64,000 bases of DNA from Nitrospira defluvii (GCA_000196815.1 FP929003.1:2875501-2939500); one strand, 5' to 3'; positions 32,061 through 41,580 are shown, numbered from the stretch's first letter. Made by a program: numbers and translations. The notes: generated from the sequence alone by a model not told the origin.

Positions 32061-35000
32061 GTGGACTTTTCCAAGTTTTTCATCGACCGCCCGATCTTTG
32101 CCGCGGTGCTGTCGATCGTGATCTTCGCCGCCGGCTTGATCGCCATCCCGATCCTTCCGATCAGCGAATACCCGGAAGTGGTCCCGCCTGCTGTCATCGT
32201 GCGTGCGATTTACCCGGGTGCGAACCCCAAGGTGATTGCCGAAACGGTCTCGACGCCGCTCGAAGAACAGATCAACGGCGTCGAGAACATGATGTACATG
32301 AAGTCGGTCGCCGGTTCCGACGGCGTGTTGCAGATGACCATCACCTTCCGTCCAGGCACCGACCCTGACGCCGCTCAGGTGCAGGTACAGAACCGCGTCA
32401 GCCAGGCGCTGTCGCGGCTGCCGTCGGAAGTCGTCAGCCTGGGCGTGACGACGCAAAAACAGTCGCCGACCTTTCTGGTGATGGTCCAGCTCCTCTCGCC
32501 GGAGGGAAAATACGACGCGCTCTACCTGCGCAACTACGCCAATATCAAAATCAAGGATGAACTGGCTCGCCTGCCCGGTGTCGGCCAGGTGCAGATTTTC
32601 GGCAGCGGCGACTATGCGATGCGCATCTGGCTCAACCCCGACAAGATCGCGTCGCGCGGGTTGACCGCCGGCGACGTCGTCGCCGCCGTGCGGGAGCAAA
32701 ACATCCAAGTCTCGGCCGGGCAGCTTGGCGCGGAACCCATCGCGAAAGACACCGACTTTCTCATTTCCATCAATGCCCAAGGCCGCTTGCGTACGGCCCA
32801 GGAATTCGGCAACGTCGTGCTGAAGATCGGAGCCGGCGGCGAAGTCGTCCGCCTGTCCGACGTCGCCCGTATCGAACTCGGCGCCAACGACTATACGTTG
32901 CGCGGACAACTCGACAACCAGGATGCGCCGCCGATCGGCATCTTTCAGGCCCCCGGTGCGAACGCCCTGACCGTGCGCGATGCCGTGATCGCCAAGATGG
33001 AAGAATTGAAGACACGATTCCCGCCCGGCCTCACCTACCGCTCGGACTACGACACCACGGTGTTCGTGCGTGATTCGATCCAGGCGGTCGTGCAGACCCT
33101 GATGGAAGCGATTCTGCTCGTCGTGCTCGTCGTCATTTTGTTCCTTCAGACCTGGCGCGCGTCGATCATTCCGCTCATCGCCGTCCCGGTCTCGGTGGTG
33201 GGCACGTTCGCCGCGCTGTACCTCTTCGGTTTCTCCATCAATACGTTGACGCTCTTCGGCCTCGTCCTCGCAATCGGGATCGTGGTGGATGACGCAATCG
33301 TGGTGGTGGAAAACGTCGAACGCAACATTGAAGAGGGGCGGACCCCACTCCAGGCGGCGCACCAGGCCATGCAGGAAGTCTCAGGGCCAATTGTCGCGAT
33401 TGCGCTCGTGCTGTGCGCCGTGTTCGTGCCGATGGCGTTCTTGAGCGGCGTGACCGGCCAGTTCTACAAGCAGTTCGCGGTGACGATTGCCATCTCGACG
33501 GTGATCTCTGCGATCAATTCGCTGACCCTGTCGCCGGCCCTGGCGGCAAAACTGCTCAAAGGCCACGGCACACCGAAGGATGCCCTGTCTCGCTTGATCG
33601 AACGTCTGTTCGGTTGGGTGTTCCGGCCGTTCAACCGTTTCTTCAAGGCCAGCTCAGACCGCTATCAAGGCACCGTCTCGCGAACCTTACAACATCGCGG
33701 TTCCGTCTTCGCCGTGTATGCGCTGCTGTTGCTCGCAACCGGGCTCATGTTCCAAACGGTACCGCGCGGCTTCATCCCGACTCAGGACAAGCTGTTCCTC
33801 ATGGCCGGGGTGAAACTGCCGGAAGGCGCCTCGCTCGAGCGCACGGATGCGGTTCTACGCCAGGTCGTCGCGATCAGTAAAACGGTGGATGGCATCGCCC
33901 ACGTCGTAGCGATGACGGGTTTGAATCCCTTGCAATTCACGAATACGCCAAATTACGGCATCGCCTTCCTGATCTTGAAACCGTTCGACGAGCGTCACCG
34001 CAGCGCCAAGGAAATCAGCGTGGAGATGAATCAAAAGATCTCCGCCATCAAGGAGGGTATCACCTTCGTATTGATGCCCCCGCCGATTCTCGGACTCGGC
34101 AACGGCGCGGGGTATGGGCTCTTCGTGGAGGACCGGGCGGGACTGGGCTTCGGGGCGCTGCAAAATGCGGTCGGCGCCCTGCAGGGAGCGGTCATGCAAA
34201 CGCCGGGTATGGGCTACCCGATTTCTGGTTATCAGGCGAATGTGCCGCAGCTCGACGCCGAGGTGGACCGCGTCAAGACCAAGACACAGGGCATTGCGTT
34301 GACGGATCTCTTCGCCACCATGCAGATCTACCTCGGTTCGGCCTATGTGAACGACTTCAACCTGTTCGGCCGCACCTGGCGCGTGTATGCGCAAGCCGAC
34401 GGCGATTTTCGCGGGAAGGTTGAGGACATTGCAAACCTCAAAACGCGGAATGACCGCGGCGAAATGGTCCCAATCGGCTCGATGGTGAAATTCAGCCAAA
34501 CGTACGGCCCCGATCCGGTGCTGCGCTACAACGGTTATCCTGCCGCCGATTTCATGGGAGAGGCAGACCCGACGAAGTTCTCGTCGGCACAGGCGATGGA
34601 CAATATTCGCGACATCGCCGCGAAGGTGCTGCCCAACGGCATGACCATCGAATGGACCGACCTGAGCTTTCAGGAGGCCTCGCAGGGCAAGGCGGCGTTG
34701 CTGGTATTTCCGGTAGCCATCCTGCTGGCCTTCCTCGTCCTCGCCGCACTGTACGAGTCCTGGACCCTGCCGCTGGCGGTGATCCTGATCGTGCCGATGT
34801 GCATGCTCTGCGCGCTTGCCGGCGTCAAGCTCACCGGGGGTGACAATAATACCTTCGTGCAGGTGGGCCTGGTCGTGCTGATGGGACTGGCTTGCAAGAA
34901 TGCCATCCTGATCGTCGAATTTGCGCGTGAGTTGGAACTGCAAGGCAAGGAAATCGTCGAAGCGGCACTCGAAGCCTGCCGCCTCCGATTGCGCCCCATC

Positions 35001-35258
35001 GTGATGACCTCGGTCGCCTTCATCGCCGGCACGGTTCCGCTCGTGCTCTCACATGGCGCCGGTGCGGAAGTGCGTTCCGCCACAGGCATCACCGTGTTCG
35101 CCGGCATGATCGGCGTGACCCTGTTTGGCCTATTTCTGACCCCGGTGTTTTATGTCGGCCTGCGCATGCTTTCGGGACGCAAGCTGGTCAGACACGATGA
35201 ATCGCTGGGGCACGAATCGTTGGCGGACGCATCTAGGCGGGTCGATGGTCCGCATTGA
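32061..35258 (+). CDS. RND efflux permease, HAE1/AcrB type
   Basis: A 1065-residue protein starts at GTG with FSKFFIDRPIFAAVLSIVIF, the standard N-terminus and first membrane helix of hydrophobe/amphiphile RND pumps. The two large periplasmic loops and the TM4-like GLVLAIGIVVDDAIVVVENV, whose paired aspartates carry the proton relay, are present. So are the second-half motif LVVLMGLACKNAILIVEFA and a C-terminal VFYVGLRML. Length matches AcrB/MexB. Substrates are likely drugs, solvents or bile-like compounds. Proton motive force drives transport. Control is presumably by the divergent MarR protein. Confidence 0.93.
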   Translation: MDFSKFFIDRPIFAAVLSIVIFAAGLIAIPILPISEYPEVVPPAVIVRAIYPGANPKVIAETVSTPLEEQINGVENMMYMKSVAGSDGVLQMTITFRPGTDPDAAQVQVQNRVSQALSRLPSEVVSLGVTTQKQSPTFLVMVQLLSPEGKYDALYLRNYANIKIKDELARLPGVGQVQIFGSGDYAMRIWLNPDKIASRGLTAGDVVAAVREQNIQVSAGQLGAEPIAKDTDFLISINAQGRLRTAQEFGNVVLKIGAGGEVVRLSDVARIELGANDYTLRGQLDNQDAPPIGIFQAPGANALTVRDAVIAKMEELKTRFPPGLTYRSDYDTTVFVRDSIQAVVQTLMEAILLVVLVVILFLQTWRASIIPLIAVPVSVVGTFAALYLFGFSINTLTLFGLVLAIGIVVDDAIVVVENVERNIEEGRTPLQAAHQAMQEVSGPIVAIALVLCAVFVPMAFLSGVTGQFYKQFAVTIAISTVISAINSLTLSPALAAKLLKGHGTPKDALSRLIERLFGWVFRPFNRFFKASSDRYQGTVSRTLQHRGSVFAVYALLLLATGLMFQTVPRGFIPTQDKLFLMAGVKLPEGASLERTDAVLRQVVAISKTVDGIAHVVAMTGLNPLQFTNTPNYGIAFLILKPFDERHRSAKEISVEMNQKISAIKEGITFVLMPPPILGLGNGAGYGLFVEDRAGLGFGALQNAVGALQGAVMQTPGMGYPISGYQANVPQLDAEVDRVKTKTQGIALTDLFATMQIYLGSAYVNDFNLFGRTWRVYAQADGDFRGKVEDIANLKTRNDRGEMVPIGSMVKFSQTYGPDPVLRYNGYPAADFMGEADPTKFSSAQAMDNIRDIAAKVLPNGMTIEWTDLSFQEASQGKAALLVFPVAILLAFLVLAALYESWTLPLAVILIVPMCMLCALAGVKLTGGDNNTFVQVGLVVLMGLACKNAILIVEFARELELQGKEIVEAALEACRLRLRPIVMTSVAFIAGTVPLVLSHGAGAEVRSATGITVFAGMIGVTLFGLFLTPVFYVGLRMLSGRKLVRHDESLGHESLADASRRVDGPH

Positions 35259-35345
35259 GTGCCCCGTGATGACTCACGGACACCCTGTATCTCTTCGCAC
35301 TGCGGATCTCAGAGATATCGGCCATAAGCGACCAGCTCTGCTACT

Positions 35346-35807
35346 TTACTGCGACCGGAAGTGAATCCGCACGGTGAGTTCGCCGTCGACAGGATCATCG
35401 CCTTTGAGTTGCGGGGCGAAGGTCCATTTGTTGAGCGCGATGATGCCGGCCACAGTGAGCTCACGATGTTTGGCCGGTTCCAGCACGACCACGGTCACCT
35501 GCGAGTCCTTCGACACCAGCAGCCGCGCCTTCATCCAGTCATCGAGCGGCTTGCCGTCCAACGAGGCGGGAATGGCCGGCCAGGGCGTGGACTTCGGTAC
35601 CGGCCCCGCCTGTTGATCCTTGTTCAGCGGCAAACCGTGCACATGCACTTCCGGCAATTCGATGATGTCCGCATCCAACGCATGGTCCGCCTCATGCGTC
35701 GCCTCATCCCCTGTCGCGGCCAAGAGGGTTACAGGCACTAGACACAGCATCCAGAGGGCTACCATGGGCACTGTCAGCGGTCGAATTCTATCGATGAGGT
35801 TTGTCAT
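35346..35807 (-). CDS. Exported TonB C-terminus-like protein
   Basis: The ATG at 35805-35807 has GGAAGG seven bases upstream and is preferred over the upstream TTG. The 153-residue product has a signal peptide or anchor (residues 5-30) and a short acidic linker with PEVHVHGL. Its C-terminal domain ends ALNKWTFAPQLKGDDPVDGE and then a beta strand, like the end of TonB energy-transducer domains. The long Pro-rich spacer of true TonB is missing, so it may be a periplasmic TonB-like domain rather than a full transducer. It lies downstream of the TonB-dependent receptor in the same direction, which supports a functional link. Confidence 0.6.
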   Translation of the reverse strand: MTNLIDRIRPLTVPMVALWMLCLVPVTLLAATGDEATHEADHALDADIIELPEVHVHGLPLNKDQQAGPVPKSTPWPAIPASLDGKPLDDWMKARLLVSKDSQVTVVVLEPAKHRELTVAGIIALNKWTFAPQLKGDDPVDGELTVRIHFRSQ

Positions 35808-35967
35808 ATCGCCTTCCAAGCAATTGCAGCATGATGATGCTCAACCGGGCCATCCGGCAATGCCGCAGTGTAGCAGCTTCTAATTCGCGCTTATACCTTC
35901 CGGTACTTCTGAGCAAGTTGCACTAACAGGCCATCCAACAAGGCGGTATTTTCCCCCTGTCGGAGGC

Positions 35968-36088
35968 AGATGCCTAACAAGGTTGTCCAGCAAGGCCGCA
36001 GGGAACTCGGCGACTGAGGCGTACCCTTGCGGTACGTCGCAGGGAGGCGAGTGACTGAGAACGCCGCTGGCAACCTTGTTCGGCATCT
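35968..36088. repeat. 121-bp imperfect palindrome after the TonB receptor gene
   Basis: AGATGCCTAACAAGGTTG at the left end pairs with CAACCTTGTTCGGCATCT at the right end with one mismatch. Further arms (CCAGC/GCTGG, GACTGAG-type blocks) lead to an inner CGTACC-cttgc-GGTACG hairpin. The element begins three bases after the receptor stop codon. It looks like a REP or MITE-like dispersed palindrome. It could also act as a transcription terminator or mRNA-stabilising hairpin. Confidence 0.75.
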
Positions 36089-36091
36089 GAC

Positions 36092-38530
36092 CTAGAAGAA
36101 CCATTGGCCGCGGAAGAAGAACGATCTCGGCATCCCCGCGTGCGACACTCCCAACCCGATGCTCCCCTCTCCCTGATTGATGTAGTACCGTTGATCGAAC
36201 AGGTTGACGATATCGAAGCCGAGCAGGAATTTCTGCCCTTCCCATGGCAACGGAAACACATGGGCAATCGAAAGATTGTAGATCGTGTAAGACGGGCTGT
36301 GGCTGGAATTCGTCTTGGCGTCCTCGTTCTCCAAGGTGCGCAGCCCTGAGGCAAACAACATCTGCCCCGTAAACGTCGTGCGCTCCAGCAGCCGGTAACT
36401 CACAATCGCCGAACTCGTCAGGGTCTGCATATGATCGCAGAACACCCCGCCCTGCGAATTGATGTCCGCAATCTCCTTGGCCTCCAGCAGGAAATGCCCG
36501 GACTGCAATCCGTAGCCTTTGCACTGCCCCCAGGCCACGTTGCCGCGCGCCGTGAGATTCTCGGTCAGTTGCAGTTTCAAGGCCCCGTCGATGCCCCGCT
36601 GCCAGCCGCGCTCGAACGCAAAATAGTTCAGCAACGGGGTCGTGCCGAACTGCCCGGCATCGGACAGGAAGTTGCTGAGCTTGTACCAGCCCGTGAATTG
36701 CAATGTGGCATAGCGGTTCAACGCATGGTAACTGCCGACCTCGAAGTAGTGCGCCCGCTCGGCGCGTACCGTGTTGTTGGTCACATCTTCCGGTTGCGCC
36801 CTGGTCCCGAGCGTATTGAGCTTGGCGAAGGAAATGGCTTCCAAATTCGGCGGCGTGAACATACGGCCGTAAAACACGTGGAACACGTTCGACGGATTGT
36901 ACTTGTAGCTCACGCCGATGCGGGGGCTGACCTGGCCCTCGTTGCGTTGATATTGCACGATGTCCCCGCGAAGCCCGAGATTGAACGTCCACTGGTCGTT
37001 GGGGCTCCACTGATCCTGAATCCAGAACTCCTGACGATAGCCGATCTGGCGGTTGTCGGCATTGAGGCTCAACAGGTCGCCGGTCGGATTTCCGGCCCCG
37101 TCGTCCAAGAACGTGAACAGCCTGGTCTTGTTCACCGACTGGGTGCGATCGAGCTGGAACCCGGCTTTGATGAGGTGTTGTTTGCTGTGCACGTAGGTGT
37201 AGTCGAAGCGTACACCCGTGGAATAGGCATTACGATCCTGATCGGATGCCGAAAACGGCTCGGCCGGATCGGCCGTGTAGGCCAGCAGGTTCAACGGATC
37301 GGTCTTGAACGTGGCACGCGTGTGTCGCATGTAACCCGACAGGCTGAAGAAGTTGTTGGCGTTCACATCGTGCCGCCAAACCATGTGGCCGTATTGGTTG
37401 TTCTCCTTCTGGAATTCGTCGATCGCCTGCGAGGCGACGGGCGAAAACCCGGGCCGACTCCCTTGCAACAGCGGCAACATCTGCCCGCTCGGATCCAGTT
37501 CGCCGCCCGGCGCCGTGGGGATCTGATACTTGGCCACCGAATTCAGAAACAACCAGGTAAAGTTGTTTCTGTTGTCGTGCTGATAGTCGCCGCGGATGAA
37601 GGTTTGATTGCGTTCGCTCTGCCCGTGATAGACGGATCGGCCCAACGTCGGCGGCTCGATGCCCCGATTCGTGGCCGTGTGGCTGTTCAAAATATAGAAC
37701 CGGAACTTTTCGCCGATCGTGCCGCCGTATTCGAAGGACGGATTGATGGTCTTGTTCGAACCGCCCATCATCTGCACCGACCCGAATGACGGCTTCGTGC
37801 CGCTCTTGGTCGTGATATCCAGCACCGCCGCCGCTTTGTTCCCGTATTGCGCTTCCATGCCGCCCAGGATGATGTCCGCCCGTTCCCAGGCCCGGGGACT
37901 GATCACATCCGAAAAAGTGGACGACACCGTGTCCGGAATCGGTACGCCGTCGATGCGGAGTTGCAGATTGGCATGGTCCTGGCGAATGTGCACTTGCTTG
38001 AGCGACCCGTAGACCGCACTCGGAATCGTGAGGAGCACATCGTGGAGTTCATTGTTATTCCCGCGCGGCAGGGCCTCGATCTCCTTACGGCTGAGCGCAT
38101 AGGTTTCGCTGGAGGCTTTGTATTGAATGGGCGCCAAGGGAGACACGACTTCGAGCGCGATCTCCTGGGTCTTCGAGAGGGTCAAGGTCACCGGAGCGAC
38201 CGGCCCGGCTCCGAGCTTCATAATGGCATATTCGCTGCGATACGTATCCTGAACCGCGCTCACCGAATACGTTCCCTCGGACGGCAGATCGACGGAGAAT
38301 TCTCCGGCCTCGTTCGCGACCGCCGCGCCCACCACCGTCCCTTCCTGGTCCTTCACCTCCACCGAGGCCTGGGGCACCCGCCGAAGGTCCTGGTTTTGCA
38401 CCATCCCGGTAATCGTTCGCCCTTTGGCAACCGCCGGCTCCTGCGCGAACACCGGCGAAAGACCGGGCGCAAGAGCCATCAACAACAATCCAAGACACAG
38501 TTGAGACACACGTCGAACCGACGACAGCAT
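36092..38530 (-). CDS. TonB-dependent outer membrane receptor with CarboxypepD-like plug extension
   Basis: Start at ATG 38528-38530 follows GGGGGAGG, giving 812 residues. A signal peptide ends near PVFAQ. A carboxypeptidase-regulatory-like domain (GRTITGMVQNQDLRRVPQAS) precedes a plug (ALPRGNNNELHDVLLTIPSA, QLRIDGVPIP) and a long beta barrel ending in a C-terminal WFF, the aromatic end needed for barrel assembly. Such receptors import metal chelates, cobalamin or oligomers with TonB energy. The substrate is not evident. An upstream His-rich protein and a downstream TonB-like protein share its orientation, which would suit metal uptake. Confidence 0.88.
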   Translation of the reverse strand: MLSSVRRVSQLCLGLLLMALAPGLSPVFAQEPAVAKGRTITGMVQNQDLRRVPQASVEVKDQEGTVVGAAVANEAGEFSVDLPSEGTYSVSAVQDTYRSEYAIMKLGAGPVAPVTLTLSKTQEIALEVVSPLAPIQYKASSETYALSRKEIEALPRGNNNELHDVLLTIPSAVYGSLKQVHIRQDHANLQLRIDGVPIPDTVSSTFSDVISPRAWERADIILGGMEAQYGNKAAAVLDITTKSGTKPSFGSVQMMGGSNKTINPSFEYGGTIGEKFRFYILNSHTATNRGIEPPTLGRSVYHGQSERNQTFIRGDYQHDNRNNFTWLFLNSVAKYQIPTAPGGELDPSGQMLPLLQGSRPGFSPVASQAIDEFQKENNQYGHMVWRHDVNANNFFSLSGYMRHTRATFKTDPLNLLAYTADPAEPFSASDQDRNAYSTGVRFDYTYVHSKQHLIKAGFQLDRTQSVNKTRLFTFLDDGAGNPTGDLLSLNADNRQIGYRQEFWIQDQWSPNDQWTFNLGLRGDIVQYQRNEGQVSPRIGVSYKYNPSNVFHVFYGRMFTPPNLEAISFAKLNTLGTRAQPEDVTNNTVRAERAHYFEVGSYHALNRYATLQFTGWYKLSNFLSDAGQFGTTPLLNYFAFERGWQRGIDGALKLQLTENLTARGNVAWGQCKGYGLQSGHFLLEAKEIADINSQGGVFCDHMQTLTSSAIVSYRLLERTTFTGQMLFASGLRTLENEDAKTNSSHSPSYTIYNLSIAHVFPLPWEGQKFLLGFDIVNLFDQRYYINQGEGSIGLGVSHAGMPRSFFFRGQWFF

Positions 38531-38634
38531 GCGAACCTCCCCCACAATAATTCCGCACAGGTCAGAGCCCGACACAACGCCGTGGCTGAGACGAAGCGGT
38601 GAAAGCCAAAATAAACGTAGCGATGGCGTTGAGG

Positions 38635-38955
38635 TTAGGTCAGGGGCGGCGCACGCGAGGTTCTGGTGGTCGCGAGAGACTGAGAACTGAGGATCGATCG
38701 ATAGACAGGAGGTGGCGGAGCTTCCTCCAGGAACGAGCAGGGCGGCGGTGCGTCACCCACCAGCGAATGGCCGGTGTGATATTGCACCCACTGGCAGAGG
38801 TCGGTATCGGAATGCTCATGCCCGTCGTGGTCCGCTGCCGCCAGCTCGTGATGAATCTCCAACGCCGCGGCAAACGGCGCCATCGCGAGCAGCATGCAGG
38901 CGAGGAACAGCGCGACGACCGAGCTGGATTTTCTCTGGGCGAAATGACGAAACAT
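38635..38955 (-). CDS. Small exported His-rich protein
   Basis: The 106-residue product starts MFRHFAQRKSSS, then a signal peptide to about residue 31. It continues with a His/Asp-rich stretch (EIHHELAAADHDGHEHSD) and two cysteines (DLCQW, PPCSF), ending in a Pro-rich tail. The histidines suggest metal binding in the periplasm. It lies 105 bases upstream of the TonB-dependent receptor in the same direction. Longer reading frames that extend far upstream run antisense to the DAHP synthase gene and are not real, so I use this internal start. A family name (DUF2946-like) is possible but unproven. Confidence 0.6.
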   Translation of the reverse strand: MFRHFAQRKSSSVVALFLACMLLAMAPFAAALEIHHELAAADHDGHEHSDTDLCQWVQYHTGHSLVGDAPPPCSFLEEAPPPPVYRSILSSQSLATTRTSRAPPLT

Positions 38956-39129
38956 GACCGTTCGGGCCGACAGATTCGTGAGCCGTGAGTTGTAACAAAG
39001 GGACCCTATGAATGCAAGCCGATCCTCCACACAACCGTCCACACTGGACTTTATCCCATAAAATTCGATATGTTGTTGGGCAATCCTGAATCGACGCGTG
39101 AACTCGCCAGACCTTTCAAAGGAACAAGT

Positions 39130-40188
39130 ATGAACAGGCCAATCGATAATCAACATGTCATAGAGATAAAACCGCTCCCCTCGCCCCGCGATGTCAAAAC
39201 GCGGCTGCCGATCAGCGACGAGGTGTCCGAGCTGGTCTTCCAGACGCGACAGGCGATCCGGAACATCCTGCACGGCCGTGACATGGACCGGCTCATCGTG
39301 ATTGTCGGCCCCTGCTCGATTCATGATCCCGATGCCGCCTATGAATATGCCGACCGCCTCAAGCCAGTGGCCGACGCCGTCCGCGATAAACTCCTGATCG
39401 TGATGCGCACCTATTTTGAGAAGCCCCGCACCACGGTGGGCTGGAAGGGCCTGATCAACGACCCCCATCTGGACGGCACCTGCGACATTGCCCAAGGCAT
39501 TCAGCTGGCCCGGACCATTCTCCTGAACATCAACGGCAAGGGCCTCCCCTGCGCGACGGAACTGCTCGACCCGGTCACCCCGCAATACATTGCCGACCTG
39601 TTGAGCTGGACCGCGATCGGCGCGCGCACGACCGAGAGCCAGATCCATCGCGAAATGGCGAGTGGCCTCTCGATGCCGGTTGGATTCAAGAACGGGACGG
39701 AAGGCAGCCTGCAGGTGGCCATCAATGCCATGATCACCAGCCGCAGCCCGCACCATTTTGTCGGCGTCAACGCCGATGGCATCACCTCTATCATCAAGAC
39801 CACCGGTAACCCCGATCATCACATCGTGCTGCGCGGCGGCGGCGGACGCACCAACTACAGTGTCGAAGATATCGCCCGCGCGGAAGCGGCCGTCGCCAGC
39901 GAGGGCCTGGCCCGCGGCGTGATGGTGGATTGTTCGCACGACAATTCCGGCAAGAACCATCAACGTCAAGTGGAAGTCGCCGGAGAAGTCCTCAAGCAGT
40001 TCCAGCAGGGGCGCCGTTCCATCATGGGCCTCATGTTGGAGAGCCACCTGCAAGGTGGCCGGCAAAGCTGGGATCCGAACAAGGCGTTGACTTACGGCAT
40101 GTCCATCACCGATTCCTGCCTGGGCTGGAGCGACACCGAAGCGTTGCTCTATGGCATGGCCGAGTCCTTGACGACCCGCCCCGTCTAG
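39130..40188 (+). CDS. aroG: 3-deoxy-7-phosphoheptulonate synthase, class I
   Basis: The ATG at 39130 has AAAGGAA upstream and yields 352 residues, the standard length of AroG/AroF/AroH. Diagnostic segments include IVIVGPCSIHD, MRTYFEKPRTTVGWKG, LPCATELLDP, GARTTESQIHR, GFKNGT and the metal-binding VDCSHDNSGKNH. The enzyme condenses phosphoenolpyruvate and erythrose 4-phosphate, the first step of aromatic amino acid synthesis. It is preceded by 174 bases of intergenic DNA shared with the divergent His-rich protein gene. Which aromatic amino acid inhibits it cannot be read from sequence. Confidence 0.95.
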   Translation: MNRPIDNQHVIEIKPLPSPRDVKTRLPISDEVSELVFQTRQAIRNILHGRDMDRLIVIVGPCSIHDPDAAYEYADRLKPVADAVRDKLLIVMRTYFEKPRTTVGWKGLINDPHLDGTCDIAQGIQLARTILLNINGKGLPCATELLDPVTPQYIADLLSWTAIGARTTESQIHREMASGLSMPVGFKNGTEGSLQVAINAMITSRSPHHFVGVNADGITSIIKTTGNPDHHIVLRGGGGRTNYSVEDIARAEAAVASEGLARGVMVDCSHDNSGKNHQRQVEVAGEVLKQFQQGRRSIMGLMLESHLQGGRQSWDPNKALTYGMSITDSCLGWSDTEALLYGMAESLTTRPV

Positions 40189-40280
40189 TCCTTCTCCGCG
40201 ATTCCCGCCTATGCGGGTGCTGCCCCGGGCCGGTTCTGGATGCTACCTTCGCGCAACGTGAACTCCTTAAGGACAGCCCC

Positions 40281-41060
40281 ATGCTGATCGATACCCATAC
40301 CCATCTCGATGATGCGCGTTACGAATCCGACCGCGAGGCCATGATCGCCCGTGCGCGTGAGGCCGGCGTAGAATCGATGATCACCATCGGCTGCGACCTC
40401 GCCACCAGCCGATCGGCGGTCGCGCTCGCCGACCAGTACCCCTTCGTCTATGCCTCAATCGGGGTTCATCCCCACGAAGTCAAACACGTGGAGGACAGTT
40501 GGTACGATGAGTTCCGGAAGCTGGCGCGAGATAAGAAGGTCGTGGCCTACGGCGAGATCGGCCTCGATTACCACTACAATCATTCGGATCCGGAATTGCA
40601 GCGCAGGCGTTTTCGCGAACAGATTCAGCTGGCGCGTGAGTTGAGCCTCCCGGTCATCATCCACACCAGGGAAGCGCAGGACGATACCATTCGCATTCTG
40701 AAGGAAGAGCGAGCCTCAGAAATCGGCGGGGTGTTTCACTGTTTTTCAGGAGATGCCTGGCTGGCGAAGGATGCGATCGAGTTGGGATTTTATCTGTCAT
40801 TCTCCGGCATCCTGACCTTTCAGAACGCCACCATGCTGCGCGAGATCGCCAAGACGGTTCCGGCGGATCGGCTGCTCATTGAAACCGATTGCCCCTATCT
40901 CACGCCGGTCCCGCATCGCGGCAAACGCAACGAACCGGCCTTTGTGAAATATGTGGCCGAACTCCTGGCAACGATCACCGCCGACAACGCCCCCCTGACC
41001 GCTGAAGACGTGGGCCGCCGCACCAGCGAGAACGCCCGCCGCCTGTTCAGAATTCCCTAA
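40281..41060 (+). CDS. tatD: TatD family metal-dependent hydrolase
   Basis: I start at ATG 40281, preceded by TTAAGGA, giving 259 residues. The longer open frame reading out of the DAHP synthase gene is spurious. All TatD features are present: DTHTHLD at residues 4-10, GVHPHE, GEIGLDYHY, PVIIHTREA, FHCFSG and IETDCPYLTP. These metal-dependent hydrolases act as 3'-5' DNases/RNases and on D-aminoacyl-tRNA in some species. The end overlaps the convergent NYN-domain gene by 14 bases. Confidence 0.93.
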   Translation: MLIDTHTHLDDARYESDREAMIARAREAGVESMITIGCDLATSRSAVALADQYPFVYASIGVHPHEVKHVEDSWYDEFRKLARDKKVVAYGEIGLDYHYNHSDPELQRRRFREQIQLARELSLPVIIHTREAQDDTIRILKEERASEIGGVFHCFSGDAWLAKDAIELGFYLSFSGILTFQNATMLREIAKTVPADRLLIETDCPYLTPVPHRGKRNEPAFVKYVAELLATITADNAPLTAEDVGRRTSENARRLFRIP

Positions 41061-41580
41061 GCTGATGGTTTCGTTTACGTTGTGACTTCGGCAGCTTGCG
41101 GGGATTCCCGCCCTTGGCTTTGGATCGCTTCAGGTGATCGAGATCGCCGCGATCCAGCTCTTTAAAGGCGACGGTCGACAAGCTGGACGACCTATCTTTT
41201 AGTTTGGCGCGAAACTCCGCCGCCCCGATGACGAAGGCACCGGCCGCCCGGGCGGAATTGACCACTTCATGATCCGAGGACACCACCGCACAGTCCCTGC
41301 CATAGAGTCGGGCGAGGCGTTGAATGACCTGATCGGCGCGTTCGCCTCGTTTTGAATAGACGACTTCGACGCCGGATTGAAATTCACGCTGTTCCGCACC
41401 ATGCCCGCCCTGCCAACCGTCGAAGACCACGGTAATCGCATGGCCTTTTCTCTGACGGTACCCGGCCAGGTTCTTCAGAAGCGTCTCGCGCGCCCCCTCC
41501 AGACGGCCGGAACCAGCCGGGAGAGCCATTCCGGCGCTGCCCACAAGGTTATACCCATCGACAAGAAGATGTGTTGCCAT
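41047..41580 (-). CDS. NYN domain RNase-like protein (YacP type)
   Basis: The 177-residue protein opens HLLVDGYNLV with the metal-binding Asp of the NYN/PIN fold and continues with ITVVFDGWQGG, VYSKRGERADQVI and VVSSDHEV. This is the YacP/Rae1-like arrangement of acidic residues. Bacillus Rae1 cleaves mRNA on the ribosome; the role here is inferred only from the fold. The C-terminus is strongly basic (KSQRKRNHQ), fitting RNA binding. It is convergent with tatD and their last codons overlap by 14 bases. Confidence 0.85.
   Translation of the reverse strand: MATHLLVDGYNLVGSAGMALPAGSGRLEGARETLLKNLAGYRQRKGHAITVVFDGWQGGHGAEQREFQSGVEVVYSKRGERADQVIQRLARLYGRDCAVVSSDHEVVNSARAAGAFVIGAAEFRAKLKDRSSSLSTVAFKELDRGDLDHLKRSKAKGGNPRKLPKSQRKRNHQLREF

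Noticed and set aside
31893-33362. A 489-codon His/Asp-rich minus-strand frame inside the RND operon
   Set aside because: It is antisense to conserved RND permease and adaptor codons. The His/Asp richness follows from complementing Val and Ile codons.
38635-40065. A 476-codon minus-strand frame that includes the His-rich protein
   Set aside because: Only its last 106 codons outside aroG look like a real exported protein. The rest is antisense to the conserved DAHP synthase gene.
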